From Pseudomonas sp. NFIX28 (GTDB lineage: Bacteria; Pseudomonadota; Gammaproteobacteria; Pseudomonadales; Pseudomonadaceae): a stretch of 64,000 nt of DNA. The notes below the pieces were generated by a model. That model searched no databases, was not told where the DNA came from, and saw nothing but the letters and a program-made list of their open reading frames with translations. The position numbers were made by a program, and so were the translations under genes. Shown here one piece after another: positions 8,901 to 14,751 of this stretch (the first letter of the stretch is position 1; the number at the start of each line of letters is the position of its first letter). Where the stretch lies: NCBI RefSeq assembly GCF_900107395.1, contig NZ_FNPW01000008.1:1-64000 (forward strand), written 5' to 3'.

Positions 8901-11809
8901 GCGTGGACGACATCACCGGTAACCAACACCTGTCGATCAGCAGCGGTAATCACACCGGCAAGGCGGCGCAAACCACCTTGACGGGCAGTACGGTGGGTTC
9001 GAGCGAAGGCAATGTGAAGCTTGAAGCGGGGCGTGAGTTGAAGGTGGTGGCCAGTGATCTGGTCAGTACCAAGGATATGGCCCTTAAAGGTTCCAACGTC
9101 ACCATTACCGCCGGTATGGAGAGCGCTAGCCAGAGCTCTACCGACAAGTCCAAGAGCCTTGCCGTGGGGCGTGTGATCGGCGGCATGGTTGTGGATACGG
9201 CCAGGAGTATTCGTGATGGGGTCAAGGCCGCAAAAGAGGCGGATGACCCGCGCCTAAAGGCCGTGAAGTTGGCCCAGGTCGCCATGGATGCCTACAACCT
9301 TGGCGGGTACGCCTCGGATGCCAATGGTCAGCGTTCCGGTTTCAAAGACAAGCAAGGTGGTACGGCCAGCAACGGTTCGTTGATCAAGATCGGTACTGAG
9401 CTTGCCAACACCCGCAGCAAGAGCACCAGCGAATACACCAGTGAAACCGCCAAGCAAAGCACGCTGAATGTGGGTAAAGAACTGTCTGTCGTGGCAACGG
9501 GTAAGGCAGCAGATACCCAGGGCGATATCCATGTGGTGGGCAGCGACCTGAAGGCGGGCAGTACCACGCTGGTGGCCAAAAACGACATCACCCTGGAAAG
9601 TGCGCAGAACACCACTGAGCGAAAAAACGACAGTAAAAACAACAAAACCAGCATCGGTGCCAGCTTCAACATCGGTGAGCAAAACGGTTTCACGCTGGAC
9701 CTGGGGGCGCAGATTGCCAAGGGCATGGGTTCGGGCAGCTCGGTCACTCAGGTCAACAGCACGTTGGAAACCGGTGCACTAGTCCTGAACAGCGGTAAGG
9801 ACACGACCCTGGCCGGTGCCCAGGTATATGCCGACAGCATCAAGGCAAATATCGGTGGCGACCTCGACATTACGTCGCGCCAGGACACCGACACACAGAA
9901 GAGCAAACAAAGCAGCGGCGGTTTTGGGGCCAGCATTTGTGTACCACCGTTCTGTTACGGTTCCACCGTTACTGCTTCTGGCAGCGTGTCTGCCGGTTCC
10001 ATGAACAGTGATTACAAGGCTGTTACCGATCAGTCGGGACTGTACGCGGGCAAGGGCGGCTACACGATTGATGTCGGCAAGAACACCACGCTGCAAGGAG
10101 CGGTCATTGCGAGCGAGGCCAGTGCTGACAAGAACCTGCTCATTACGGATCGTCTGTTAGCCAGCGATATCAAGAACACCAGCGAAATCAAAAGCACATC
10201 GGCCAGCGTCAGTGTTTCCAGTGGCTCGGGAGGCACGGCGCTGGGGGCTCCAATGGGCATGGCGCTCAGCGAGTCGGACCATAGCCGGACTCGATCGGCG
10301 GTCAGCGAAGGCACGATTATCGTGCGCAACCCTGAGGGCGCCAATGACCTGGTTGGCCTCAATCGCGACACGGCCAATGCCAACAAGAAACTCGACAAAC
10401 CCGATGAAAAGGCCATGCGCGAGCGTATGGACCTGATCACCAGTTCGGTGGCGCTGGCGCAAAGCATTGGCAATACCATCGCTACAGACAAAATCCGCGA
10501 GGCAGAAGATGCCAATAGCGACACGGCGAAAACGGCGCGGCAAAAACTGTTGGACAAGGGCATTGCCAATCCGACAACCGAGCAGGTAAAGCAGCAGGTC
10601 CAGCAAGATTACGGCGTGGGCAGTAGCTTCCAGCGCACCACCCAGGCGGTGACGGCCATCGTGCAGGGAATTGCAGGTGGGAATATCGGAGCAGCCGTCG
10701 CGGGGGCCTCGGCGCCGTATCTGGCACGGACCGTGAAGGAGATGACCGAGGGCGATACCGCCGCGAACCTCATGGCTCACGCAGTGTTGGGCGCAGTGCT
10801 GGCCAGGGCCGGCGGTAATTCGGCACTGGCAGGGGCAGGCGGCGCTGTAGCCGCTGAGGTCACGGCGAAGTTGATTCGCAGCCAGCTGTATGGCGGTGTC
10901 AGCAACGAAGAGCTGACGCCGGAGCAGAAGCAAACGATTTCCGTATTGTCGACATTGGCGGCGGGTATTGCGGGTTCTGCTGTGGGCAAGGACGCGCTGA
11001 ATGCGGTGGCGGCGGCTCAGGTTGGGAAGAATGCGGTTGAGAACAACCTGCTGAGCTCGAAAAATGTCATGGACCTTCGGACTGAGCTCGTTGAAGCGAA
11101 TAAGAAGGGCGAGTCGACAGAGGCCATCTGGGAGAAATATAAAAATCTGAGTGCTGAGCAGCGGGCAGAGATGTTGGCTGGCTGCGCAGGCACGGGAGGT
11201 TTTTGTACCCTGTCTTACCAGTCTGAAGCTGAAGGTGGAATACAGATTGCCGATGGTGTAAGTAGCTTGCGCTGGCTTTTTGGTCTGTCAAAAGAAGACG
11301 CTGCACGCCTGAACCAATTTGTCACTGCTGAAAATCAGAATGACATGGGGTTGTTGTACAACTCGTTGCCGGCCTGGGAGAAAGCGGCTTTAATCGGAAA
11401 AGAGCTGCTCAGCGCTTCAGGTACTTCGATAGGGCGTGATAAAACCTCCATTGCTTCAATAGTCGGGAAGACTAAGGGTACTGGAGCGTCAGGAACCCAA
11501 GCTGCGGGTACTCAAGCAACTGGTGCAAAAGGCATAATTAAGGCGAGTGAAACCATTGGTCAGCCAGTAGAGGCTGTGATAGGTGGGCGTAAGCGCCTGT
11601 TGCGGGTTGATATCGAACCTAATGGTAAGCTCCAAATACAGTCGGGGGGTGGGAAAGAGTCGATCGTAGACTTCAGGCCGGACCTATCCAAACCATTGGC
11701 TCCACAGATTAATACAGCATTCAAACGACTACCTCAGTCAGCAAGAGACCAGTTGATCAGAAATGCTGAGAAAGGTCTAAAACGGTTACAAGAAACAGGA
11801 AATATGTAA
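2..11809 (+). CDS. cdiA: CdiA-type contact-dependent inhibition exoprotein / filamentous haemagglutinin, 5' end outside window
   Basis: Open from the first base (codons start at position 2), so the signal peptide and TPS secretion domain lie upstream. The visible 3935 residues begin in beta-helical FHA-1 repeats with a recurring 'LDNRGG..S' core, to about nt 5990. A non-repetitive middle section follows (about nt 6000-7490, where the receptor-binding region of CdiA proteins normally sits), then FHA-2 repeats rich in 'AGKDL', 'AGNDL' and 'SGRDL' (about nt 7490-9900). A glycine/alanine-rich pretoxin region ends in VENN at nt 11036-11047. In this family VENN marks the border of the exchangeable C-terminal toxin, which here is 253 residues. 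The protein is presumed exported by a CdiB partner and displayed on the surface, delivering its C-terminus into neighbouring cells. It overlaps the next gene by one base (TAATG). A more general FhaB-like adhesin is possible, but VENN plus a coupled small downstream gene favours CdiA. Confidence 0.9.
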   Translation, partial: QGDLNNQHNLAARDSISLSAGGRLSNNAIIEAGVNADNSRNTDGDVSLSAQTLDNRGKSVVASRHLTVNAAQTLNNQGGTLSAGQSANINAATLDNQSKGRVLSGGSLHLTASQVLNGQGLISGDGDLSATLGHLNNHEGEVSSAGITTLTASSLDNRTGQVSGDVALNIGLIGALNNQGGVLGSGKRVSISAASLDNRHAGSLASDGSLTTRIAGLFDNQNAGDLGAKGVVDLQAGTLDNRGGSLTGKDRLTLDTASLDNRGGKVRADKDLQLDVGQLDNREKGVITSQAGIGLTGTRLDNRGGLLSAVGPVTLKAQNVQNALGRIASQDDVQATVDSLQQQGGTLVAQGNLTLIGSVLDNRDDGLVAATKALKLEVQGIDNRAGKLSSGINTEVDGQQLDNSAGGRVLAGSDLELKVAHLINQSKGLIQGKGSSTLNSQSLDNTDGEIDSRNGLEITLAGGLDNTRGLVRSNRTLTLVTSKLTNTAGRIESVEDLSVTSRGELLNQGGSIKSEKGLTAASGDLDNSHNGLLSGKQATQITATILNNSQGGRLRSESSLGLIATQVNNADGSISSAQDLTASVTGLDQQHGELFSEAALSLDLNNGQLNNQGGYIHAPGALLLKNLKGVDNRKGEISSARAFSLEAQSLENNGAKLISGQGLTLRIAEALNNIKGLVSASSLDSHSVSLDNTDGVLSTTGNLDLKVDTVFANQRGTVVADGALLLTAASLDNRAADISGKQDVTARIGTLDNQDGKLIATGVLDLTGASLDNRQGGLVGATKALKLKVDRLDNRGGELSTQAGLSLTGKHLDNSDQGLVEAHDTLTLKVDEVINQAAGLINALADLTITGGRIDNRSGKIQSQQGLDLILKGDLQNNQGLINSQATLDVAAAALDNSGGRLMSAAALELGVRGALSNVDGKLVSEGGVQLRSASLDNSHKGVISGKGAVQVTTGDFDNSQAGSLDSGDTLDLTAAKLTNAAGRIGSEKALTAKVSSLEQQGGQLFSNTRLSLDLNHGRLNNRDGFIHAPGALLLKNLSDVDNHNGEISSDTTYELNAKSLNNDDGKLLGNQALTLRVEQALSSIKGKIGAAALEVQAASLDNSAGELTSRSGLKLTVQGQLTNQDQGLINAINGLSIASGDLNNRHGSVLAGDWLNLSAKALNNTDSGLINSKGALELTAHQLDSSDAGEVSAKGDMNLKVTGLTQRGGRLLGDGAVTLDLANGDLDNRLGRLNAKGLLSIKQLQDLKNQQGTLSSRQGFTLTGRTLDNTQGKLISEAALGVVSSQLLNENGLVSGINGLTVETGSLDNRNHGTLSSKAGNLVVDVSGALLNSGAGALASNGTLKLSAASLDNSGEGVVSSVGGQTLTIAGLLNNAGGGLLDSGATLDLKAATLNNQAGNLSALQAVDLRAGSLDNSGGSLATKGALTLDVAASLDNVLGTISSDGALLLKHAAHVDNRGGKLIGQDLLTFNADSLDNRDHGTVAANRQATLGVAGAIQNAQGGLIYSRDAGLELKAASLDNSKAAVQSQNGLTLNISGDFNNQGGKVIGQDGAVSITAANVDNRGGVLSSLKGALETHISGVLLNGYDLNDQRQRGVIEAQRLNLRALAGLNNNGGRIAARQGDVIVNTAGFDNRNGGLYASGQLGVTATTFDNGGDKGGQVAGQGIDLGLSGALNNRLGVIESDTSLLIRAASIDNAQGQLRAAGSGGKSLFQIGGLLDNRNGRIEVASADLGLSATSFQNAGGTLLHSGKGQFDISMANVSGAGGTLVTQGGLTLNADSWNNTSVIQAGRLKVNINNFYQSASGQLLASNSFDGGGGNWTNDGLIASDGSLNLQLSGVYGGNGRLTSLGDMSFGAAQLDLPGTATIAGGGNTWINVGGVLTNRGRLSSAQGLTVNAAAINNHGSLGSAGALTLNTGALLNSGVSDAEHSSIFSGGDMRLLGNTFNNRYADVYSMGSLLVAANAGQAQSSLLENRSGTIESLGDMTIRAMTVKNVMDILTYSEHEKYYASIVELPCGPFGVCHVKKKGNRRNAVWQLTERDRLQVTASTAASSISSGGQLNIGARDLSNESSFIASSGDLAINAASIKNMGVVPQDIETTTIKYNHVYEYQGAVAAVAAFNARNGTKPSATFEADLARFNALMTGTRKLAGGGTKTLASSDGKAFDAIIQSGANVQLNASEKIDNSVVRGYYAYVGGGKKVGDTSAGSQYSTPIYINSQLPPDLAKQQVNPLALPGFVLPVGQHGLFRLSSEGAGDTTATQRKPAPMDWSMGSISLRFAEREQNLAQSQARTLQVGPVAPVAATERKLAQVGAVQPGVDASLPTISVTTPTDSGAAQGAVYSRTPAEQAQGAIARVQGLPTFDNPPQAHKYLVETNPALTNLKQFMSSDYLLSNLGYNPDNSWKRLGDGFYEQRLIQQAVVARTGQRFIDGQDSDEKLFKYLMDNALQSKQQLNLAIGTSLTSEQVAALTHDIVWLESHQVNGENVLVPVLYMAHANNRLAANGALIAGQDISLIAGKDLLNAGTLRATNNLSAKAGNDLVNSGLIEAGNRLDLLAGNNLVNKAGGIIAGRDVSLSALNGDLINERTVTSHQNSGGDLQQRRDFLDSAARIEAANDLTLKAGRDFNNAAGVLQAARDTTINAGRDANLTAVEQQDNETRTNYLRSSTAQHGSVLTSGRDLTINSGRDLSAIASQIDAKRNLAMAAAGNLTLASAADEQHSYSSSKKYKGQSDKVSQVSTAVTAGGSVALSAGKDLEMIASRVSAGDEAYLVAGGNLALESAEDSNYSFYSKTKKSSSGKKSRLDEVASTTNIASSVTSGNNSVLIAGNDLLVKGSEVAADKGAARLTAGNDVQILAVSDSNSARHESSKSKSSWGGLKASKVQDKLAETQTKAVGSIISGNTVDVVAKHDATVTGSALVSTKDLSVQAGNDLTIDAAENTFTRSELHKQKSRDLTGVLTANNLGVDDITGNQHLSISSGNHTGKAAQTTLTGSTVGSSEGNVKLEAGRELKVVASDLVSTKDMALKGSNVTITAGMESASQSSTDKSKSLAVGRVIGGMVVDTARSIRDGVKAAKEADDPRLKAVKLAQVAMDAYNLGGYASDANGQRSGFKDKQGGTASNGSLIKIGTELANTRSKSTSEYTSETAKQSTLNVGKELSVVATGKAADTQGDIHVVGSDLKAGSTTLVAKNDITLESAQNTTERKNDSKNNKTSIGASFNIGEQNGFTLDLGAQIAKGMGSGSSVTQVNSTLETGALVLNSGKDTTLAGAQVYADSIKANIGGDLDITSRQDTDTQKSKQSSGGFGASICVPPFCYGSTVTASGSVSAGSMNSDYKAVTDQSGLYAGKGGYTIDVGKNTTLQGAVIASEASADKNLLITDRLLASDIKNTSEIKSTSASVSVSSGSGGTALGAPMGMALSESDHSRTRSAVSEGTIIVRNPEGANDLVGLNRDTANANKKLDKPDEKAMRERMDLITSSVALAQSIGNTIATDKIREAEDANSDTAKTARQKLLDKGIANPTTEQVKQQVQQDYGVGSSFQRTTQAVTAIVQGIAGGNIGAAVAGASAPYLARTVKEMTEGDTAANLMAHAVLGAVLARAGGNSALAGAGGAVAAEVTAKLIRSQLYGGVSNEELTPEQKQTISVLSTLAAGIAGSAVGKDALNAVAAAQVGKNAVENNLLSSKNVMDLRTELVEANKKGESTEAIWEKYKNLSAEQRAEMLAGCAGTGGFCTLSYQSEAEGGIQIADGVSSLRWLFGLSKEDAARLNQFVTAENQNDMGLLYNSLPAWEKAALIGKELLSASGTSIGRDKTSIASIVGKTKGTGASGTQAAGTQATGAKGIIKASETIGQPVEAVIGGRKRLLRVDIEPNGKLQIQSGGGKESIVDFRPDLSKPLAPQINTAFKRLPQSARDQLIRNAEKGLKRLQETGNM
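11036..11806 (+). other. VENN motif plus CdiA C-terminal toxin module
   Basis: VENN is encoded at 11036-11047 and followed by 253 residues. The first ~150 (DLRTELVEANKKGES... to ...SIGRDKTSIAS) have the place and size of a cytoplasm-entry domain. A low-complexity linker of TG/AGTQA repeats (about nt 11475-11535) follows. The last ~90 residues (from KGIIKASE, with GGRKRLLRVDIEPNG and QSARDQLIRNAEKG) would be the toxin proper. I recognise no nuclease, deaminase or pore-forming signature there. The segment is basic and ends in a predicted helix. GC content drops visibly compared with the stalk, consistent with cassette exchange. Confidence 0.6.
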
Positions 11810-12294
11810 TGAGTAGTAGATACGCTGTTGTTTTGGGACCGGGATCTATCTTACCTGACAGAGGGTTCTTGATCAGTCAGGCTTGGGGTGATGTACCTGT
11901 CTCTTATGTCCAGGATCATGAAATTTTCAATGAGTGCAGATTTCTCGACTTGAAAATCAATAAATGGGAGCTCAATAGTCAGTGGAGTAATAAACAGGAT
12001 AGCGAGCCCTGGATAAGGATTGAAATACTTAAAGAGCAAGTGCTTGAGGAGTATTTGCAGAATGAAGGCTGTCCTTTGTCTGTAGAGGTTGCACGCGAAA
12101 CTCTCATGATTTTTGACCTGGACGAAGGAGGGACTGCGGTGGACGACATGTTATTGCTGCGTCTGGTGTCAGTTTTTTATGACCGCTTCAGGGTCTACAA
12201 ATGGTCTGAGCGTATTGAGGAAATGAGCGCAAATACCATTGCCTCTCTACCGTCACGAGACACCGTTCGTGAGCGACTGTTCAAGTGTGAGTAG
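11809..12294 (+). CDS. cdiI: Putative cognate immunity protein (CdiI), unrecognised family
   Basis: A 161-residue soluble acidic protein without signal peptide or membrane segment. Its ATG shares its A with the cdiA stop (TAATG), which implies translational coupling and the toxin-then-immunity order typical of CDI loci. I do not recognise the fold. Visible features are a tryptophan-rich N-terminal half (QAWGDVPV, KWELNSQW) and an acidic stretch (MIFDLDEGGTAVDDM). Base composition is AT-richer than the flanking genes. The immunity function is inferred from position, overlap and composition, not from homology. Confidence 0.65.
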   Translation: MSSRYAVVLGPGSILPDRGFLISQAWGDVPVSYVQDHEIFNECRFLDLKINKWELNSQWSNKQDSEPWIRIEILKEQVLEEYLQNEGCPLSVEVARETLMIFDLDEGGTAVDDMLLLRLVSVFYDRFRVYKWSERIEEMSANTIASLPSRDTVRERLFKCE

Positions 12295-12317
12295 ACGCAA
12301 AAGGTATTTCTCTCAAG

Positions 12318-12722
12318 GTGACAGCAGAGAGCCACATTGGCGGAGAGACTTTCAAAGATGTTAACCAGACTGCTCGGCCTAGCTCTCAAACAGATCCAAG
12401 CAAACCTACTCTAATTGCGGATAGGGTTGCAGATAAAACTGCAGCTAAACCAGGGAAACAATACCCGAATGGAAATATGAAAGATGCACACGCAGAAGTT
12501 GGGGTAATTCAGCAAGCGTATGATTCTGGTAAACTGTGGGTACAGATATGTCTATGACTGTTACTGGAAGAGATGTCTGCGGCTTGCAAGGGGGACGCTG
12601 CTGCAGATGCGGAAAAGGCTGGTTTGAAGTCTCTTACTGTTCAGACTGTAAATGATAAAACGGGGCTCCCCAAAACGTATCACTGGAGTCCAGGAATGAA
12701 ATCTCTTAAGGAGAAAAAATAA
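12318..12722 (+). pseudogene. Orphan CdiA-CT fragment, deaminase-like toxin, frameshifted
   Basis: The reading frame from a GTG at 12318 (open in frame back to about 12291) encodes a toxin tail without stalk. It contains NMKDAHAEVGVIQQAY, whose His-Ala-Glu matches the zinc/proton-relay motif of cytidine-deaminase-fold toxins. At about 12533 the frame is lost through what looks like a missing A in 'ggtaaac'. The continuation (TVGTDMSMTVTGRDVCG) lies in the next frame. Near 12584 a second lesion of apparently two bases sits between the two cysteines of the expected Cys-x-x-Cys motif and restores the original frame, giving CKGDAAADAEKAGLKSL... to a TAA at 12720-12722. The net loss of three bases explains the shared first and last frames. 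This is a decayed orphan module of the kind found downstream of cdi operons. Confidence 0.75.
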
Positions 12723-13130
12723 TGAAGTTGGGAGGGTATATCGTTGGCACCGAATCCGGGCGCCTACAGATTCCGATTGTTTCTAATTCGTCGCCTTTCG
12801 ATGTTGAAGCTGTCATCAGTCAGCTTCAATGTCGAGATGGTGTTGTTTGTTTGTTTGTTTGTAAATCCTGCACCGGATTACGGTCCATATGAATTAAACC
12901 TATATGCCGACTCAAGCAATTTTTTTCTTATGCTTAATAAGTATCTTGAAGGTGGTGATCCCGAAACTGAAGTGATTGATAATCCCCGGGCAGGGGATGA
13001 AATGATTGATATATTGGGCGACCGTTATCCAGCGAAAGCCGTGACAAAGAATATTGAATTAATATATTTTTGCTTTAAAAAATTCTTGAGGTTGGGTGAT
13101 TTGTGTTCGGAGTCCCTTAGGGTTGATTAG
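12722..13130 (+). pseudogene. Orphan immunity gene, frameshifted in a TTGT repeat
   Basis: The ATG at 12722-12724 overlaps the stop of the upstream toxin fragment as TAATG, the same junction as cdiA-cdiI. The frame reads MKLGGYIVGTESGRLQIPIV... to ...CRDGVV, then enters five TTGT units and stops soon after (KSCTGLRSI). The rest (NPAPDYGPYELNLYADSSNF...DRYPAKAVTKNIELIYFCFKKF) is intact in the +1 frame to the TAG at 13128-13130. Removing one 4-base unit would join the halves as DGVVCLFVNPAPDYG, a complete ~135-residue protein. It resembles immunity proteins that I recall next to deaminase-type CDI toxins. The stop coincides with the border of an insertion-sequence remnant, so the natural C-terminus may also be altered. 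Confidence 0.7.
12843..12862 (+). repeat. Tetranucleotide repeat (TTGT)x5 inside orphan immunity gene
   Basis: Five perfect tandem TTGT units within the coding region. Four units keep the immunity reading frame open and five close it. The tract is therefore the site of the frameshift, and it is long enough to have arisen by slipped-strand mispairing. Confidence 0.9.
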
Positions 13131-13516
13131 GTTTTGTACGCAAAGTCGGCGCAAGTAGAATCTCCGCCATGACAGGCTGGAGGCCTGCATGGCAAGGCGT
13201 TACAGGGTTATGATGCCAGTACTGCGACCGCGACCGGATGCAGCCGGTAATCCTTGCGCGCACCGTGAAGGGCAAACCTAAGCCAGGGTTTCCCAGGCTT
13301 TTTGACCATCCGATATACCGACAGCGGAATATCATTGTGCGGATGTTTGGCTGGTTGAAGGGGAGTCGAAGGTTCGGTACTCGCTACGATAAGTTGGCCA
13401 GGAGTGAAGCGGTCATGACTGGAACTTTGGTAGATATTCTTTTTTCTGTGGGATCTGGCTGTAGGCTTTATCCAATTCGCCCTCCTGAGCTAGTTCATAT
13501 TGTAGTGGTCAACTAA
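13130..13516 (+). mobile_element. IS5-family insertion sequence remnant
   Basis: Begins with GGTTTTGTACGCAAAGTCGG, a terminal-inverted-repeat-like end, directly at the stop of the immunity gene. An open frame at 13238-13516 encodes LFDHPIYRQRNIIVRMFGWLKGSRRFGTRYDKLARS in consecutive pieces. This matches the C-terminal region around the catalytic Glu (RNxVERxFGWLK in typical members) of IS5-family DDE transposases; here the E of VER is replaced (IVR). The N-terminal two thirds and the right end are missing, so the element is inactive. Confidence 0.75.
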
Positions 13517-13643
13517 TCCCGGACACGACGGCGATATCACCTACATTTGGGCGCAAGGAAAGTGGCATTACCTGGCTGTCGTACTGGATCTTTGTGCACG
13601 TCGGATCGTGGGGTGGGCGCTGTCGGAAAAGCCAGACGCAGGC
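13501..13643 (+). mobile_element. IS3-family insertion sequence remnant
   Basis: Starts with a left-end-like sequence (tgtagtggtcaactaatccc) and is fused directly to an internal piece of an OrfB/integrase core read from 13530: GDITYIWAQGKWHYLAVVLD then LCARRIVGWALSEKPDA. This carries the first two conserved Asp-containing motifs of the rve domain. Everything between the left end and the core, and everything after PDA, is deleted. It abuts the IS5-family remnant, so the 0.5 kb between the cdi locus and the next gene is a transposon graveyard with no intact gene. Confidence 0.75.
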
Positions 13644-13677
13644 TGCCCCATATCGTTTCGCCCAAGCCCAACTCGTC

Positions 13678-14625
13678 TTACAACGCCTTCACCGGAATAC
13701 AGATCTCACACTCCAGTTCCCCCGTCTTCATGTCGTATTTCGCGTCCACCGGATAGCGCTCGAACGCCGGTCGGGCGTCGAATTGCATGCCGCTCTTGGG
13801 CAGCCAGTCGCGGCACAGTTCGGTCCAGGCGTCGGCGATGTCGGGGCCTTTGCCTTGGTAGTGGGCGATGGCGTAGAGGCCGCCGAGCAGGGTGGTGGTG
13901 ACGGCGGGGGAGCTGGCCTTGAAGTCGGCGGGGACTTCGACGCAGGCGTCGTAGCGGCATTTTTCAGGTGGCGTGACGTACGGGTCGTCGTGGCCGATGC
14001 CGTAGCGCACGCGGCCCGACAGGCCGTTTTCGCTCATCCAGGGTGCGACGGTTTCGCGCCAGAAGGTGCCGATGCCCGGCCCGTAGGGGCCAATGTAGCG
14101 CAGGTAGGCGACGTGCACTGGTGGCAGTTCCTTGAGGGTGACCTTCATCGTGAGTTCCTTCAGGTGAATGAAGGCGTCAGGATCGTCGAAAGCCGGGATG
14201 TGTGTCTGATCAGGATTGCTCAATTCCCGCAGGCGACGTTCGCGGATGTCGCTGAGGCGGCGGTGCCAGCGTTTGGGTTCGGTGCTGCGCCAGGTGCTTG
14301 GGGTGACCGAAAAATGCTGCTTGAAGGCCCGTGAGAAAGCTTCGCCGGAGCTGAAGCCGACTTCCAGCGCTACCTCCAGAATGCTCATTTCTGGATGGCT
14401 GGCCAGCTGATAGGCGGCGCAGGCCAGGCGGCGTCGGCGCAGGTAGTCGCCCAGTGTTTCGCCGACCCAGGCGGTGAACAGGCGATGAAAGTGAAAGGGC
14501 GAAAAATGCGCGACCTGCGCGAGTTGTGCCAGCTCCAGCGGCTGGTCCAGGTGTTGGTCGATATGCTCCAGCACCCGGATCATGCGTTGGGTGTATTCGT
14601 GGAGGCTGTGATGGGCAGGGGTCAT
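13678..14625 (-). CDS. AraC-family regulator with GyrI-like effector domain
   Basis: A 315-residue protein. Residues ~8-110 form a double helix-turn-helix of AraC type (LAQVAHFSPFHFHRLFTAWVG and a second HTH in ILEVALEVGFSSGEAFSRAF). Residues ~155-315 form a GyrI-like/SOUL-type small-molecule binding domain (MKVTLKELPPVHVAYLRYIG...CEICIPVKAL). This is the Rob-like architecture, N-terminal DNA binding and C-terminal effector binding, seen in regulators of drug or stress responses. The ligand is not predictable. It is alone on its strand next to the IS remnants and convergent with them. Confidence 0.88.
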   Translation of the reverse strand: MTPAHHSLHEYTQRMIRVLEHIDQHLDQPLELAQLAQVAHFSPFHFHRLFTAWVGETLGDYLRRRRLACAAYQLASHPEMSILEVALEVGFSSGEAFSRAFKQHFSVTPSTWRSTEPKRWHRRLSDIRERRLRELSNPDQTHIPAFDDPDAFIHLKELTMKVTLKELPPVHVAYLRYIGPYGPGIGTFWRETVAPWMSENGLSGRVRYGIGHDDPYVTPPEKCRYDACVEVPADFKASSPAVTTTLLGGLYAIAHYQGKGPDIADAWTELCRDWLPKSGMQFDARPAFERYPVDAKYDMKTGELECEICIPVKAL

Positions 14626-14694
14626 GCAGGCAAGTTTAGCCGGGGCCTTGCCACGAGTCTGCGGCGGCGGGTTTTTTCCGCCGGCCGGATGGGG

Positions 14695-14738
14695 ATCGCG
14701 AGCAAACTCGGTCCCTGAGGCGCAAGTTTGCTCGCGAT
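14695..14738. repeat. Perfect 14-bp inverted repeat (REP-like hairpin)
   Basis: ATCGCGAGCAAACT at 14695-14708 pairs exactly with AGTTTGCTCGCGAT at 14725-14738 around a 16-nt loop. It lies just past the stop of the DUF899 gene and before the AraC regulator. The core 'ATCGCGAGCAAA' is a common Pseudomonas REP variant. It may act as a transcription barrier for the leftward gene. Confidence 0.7.
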
Positions 14739-14751
14739 TGCGCTCTATCGC

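Noticed and set aside
5111..8971. A 1286-codon open frame antisense to cdiA
   Set aside because: By-product of the FHA repeat codon pattern. The translation has no recognisable domain and the sense strand is clearly coding.
12843..12862. Treating the TTGT tract as proven phase variation
   Set aside because: Only one allele is visible and the partner toxin is also frameshifted, so decay cannot be excluded. It is reported as a candidate only.
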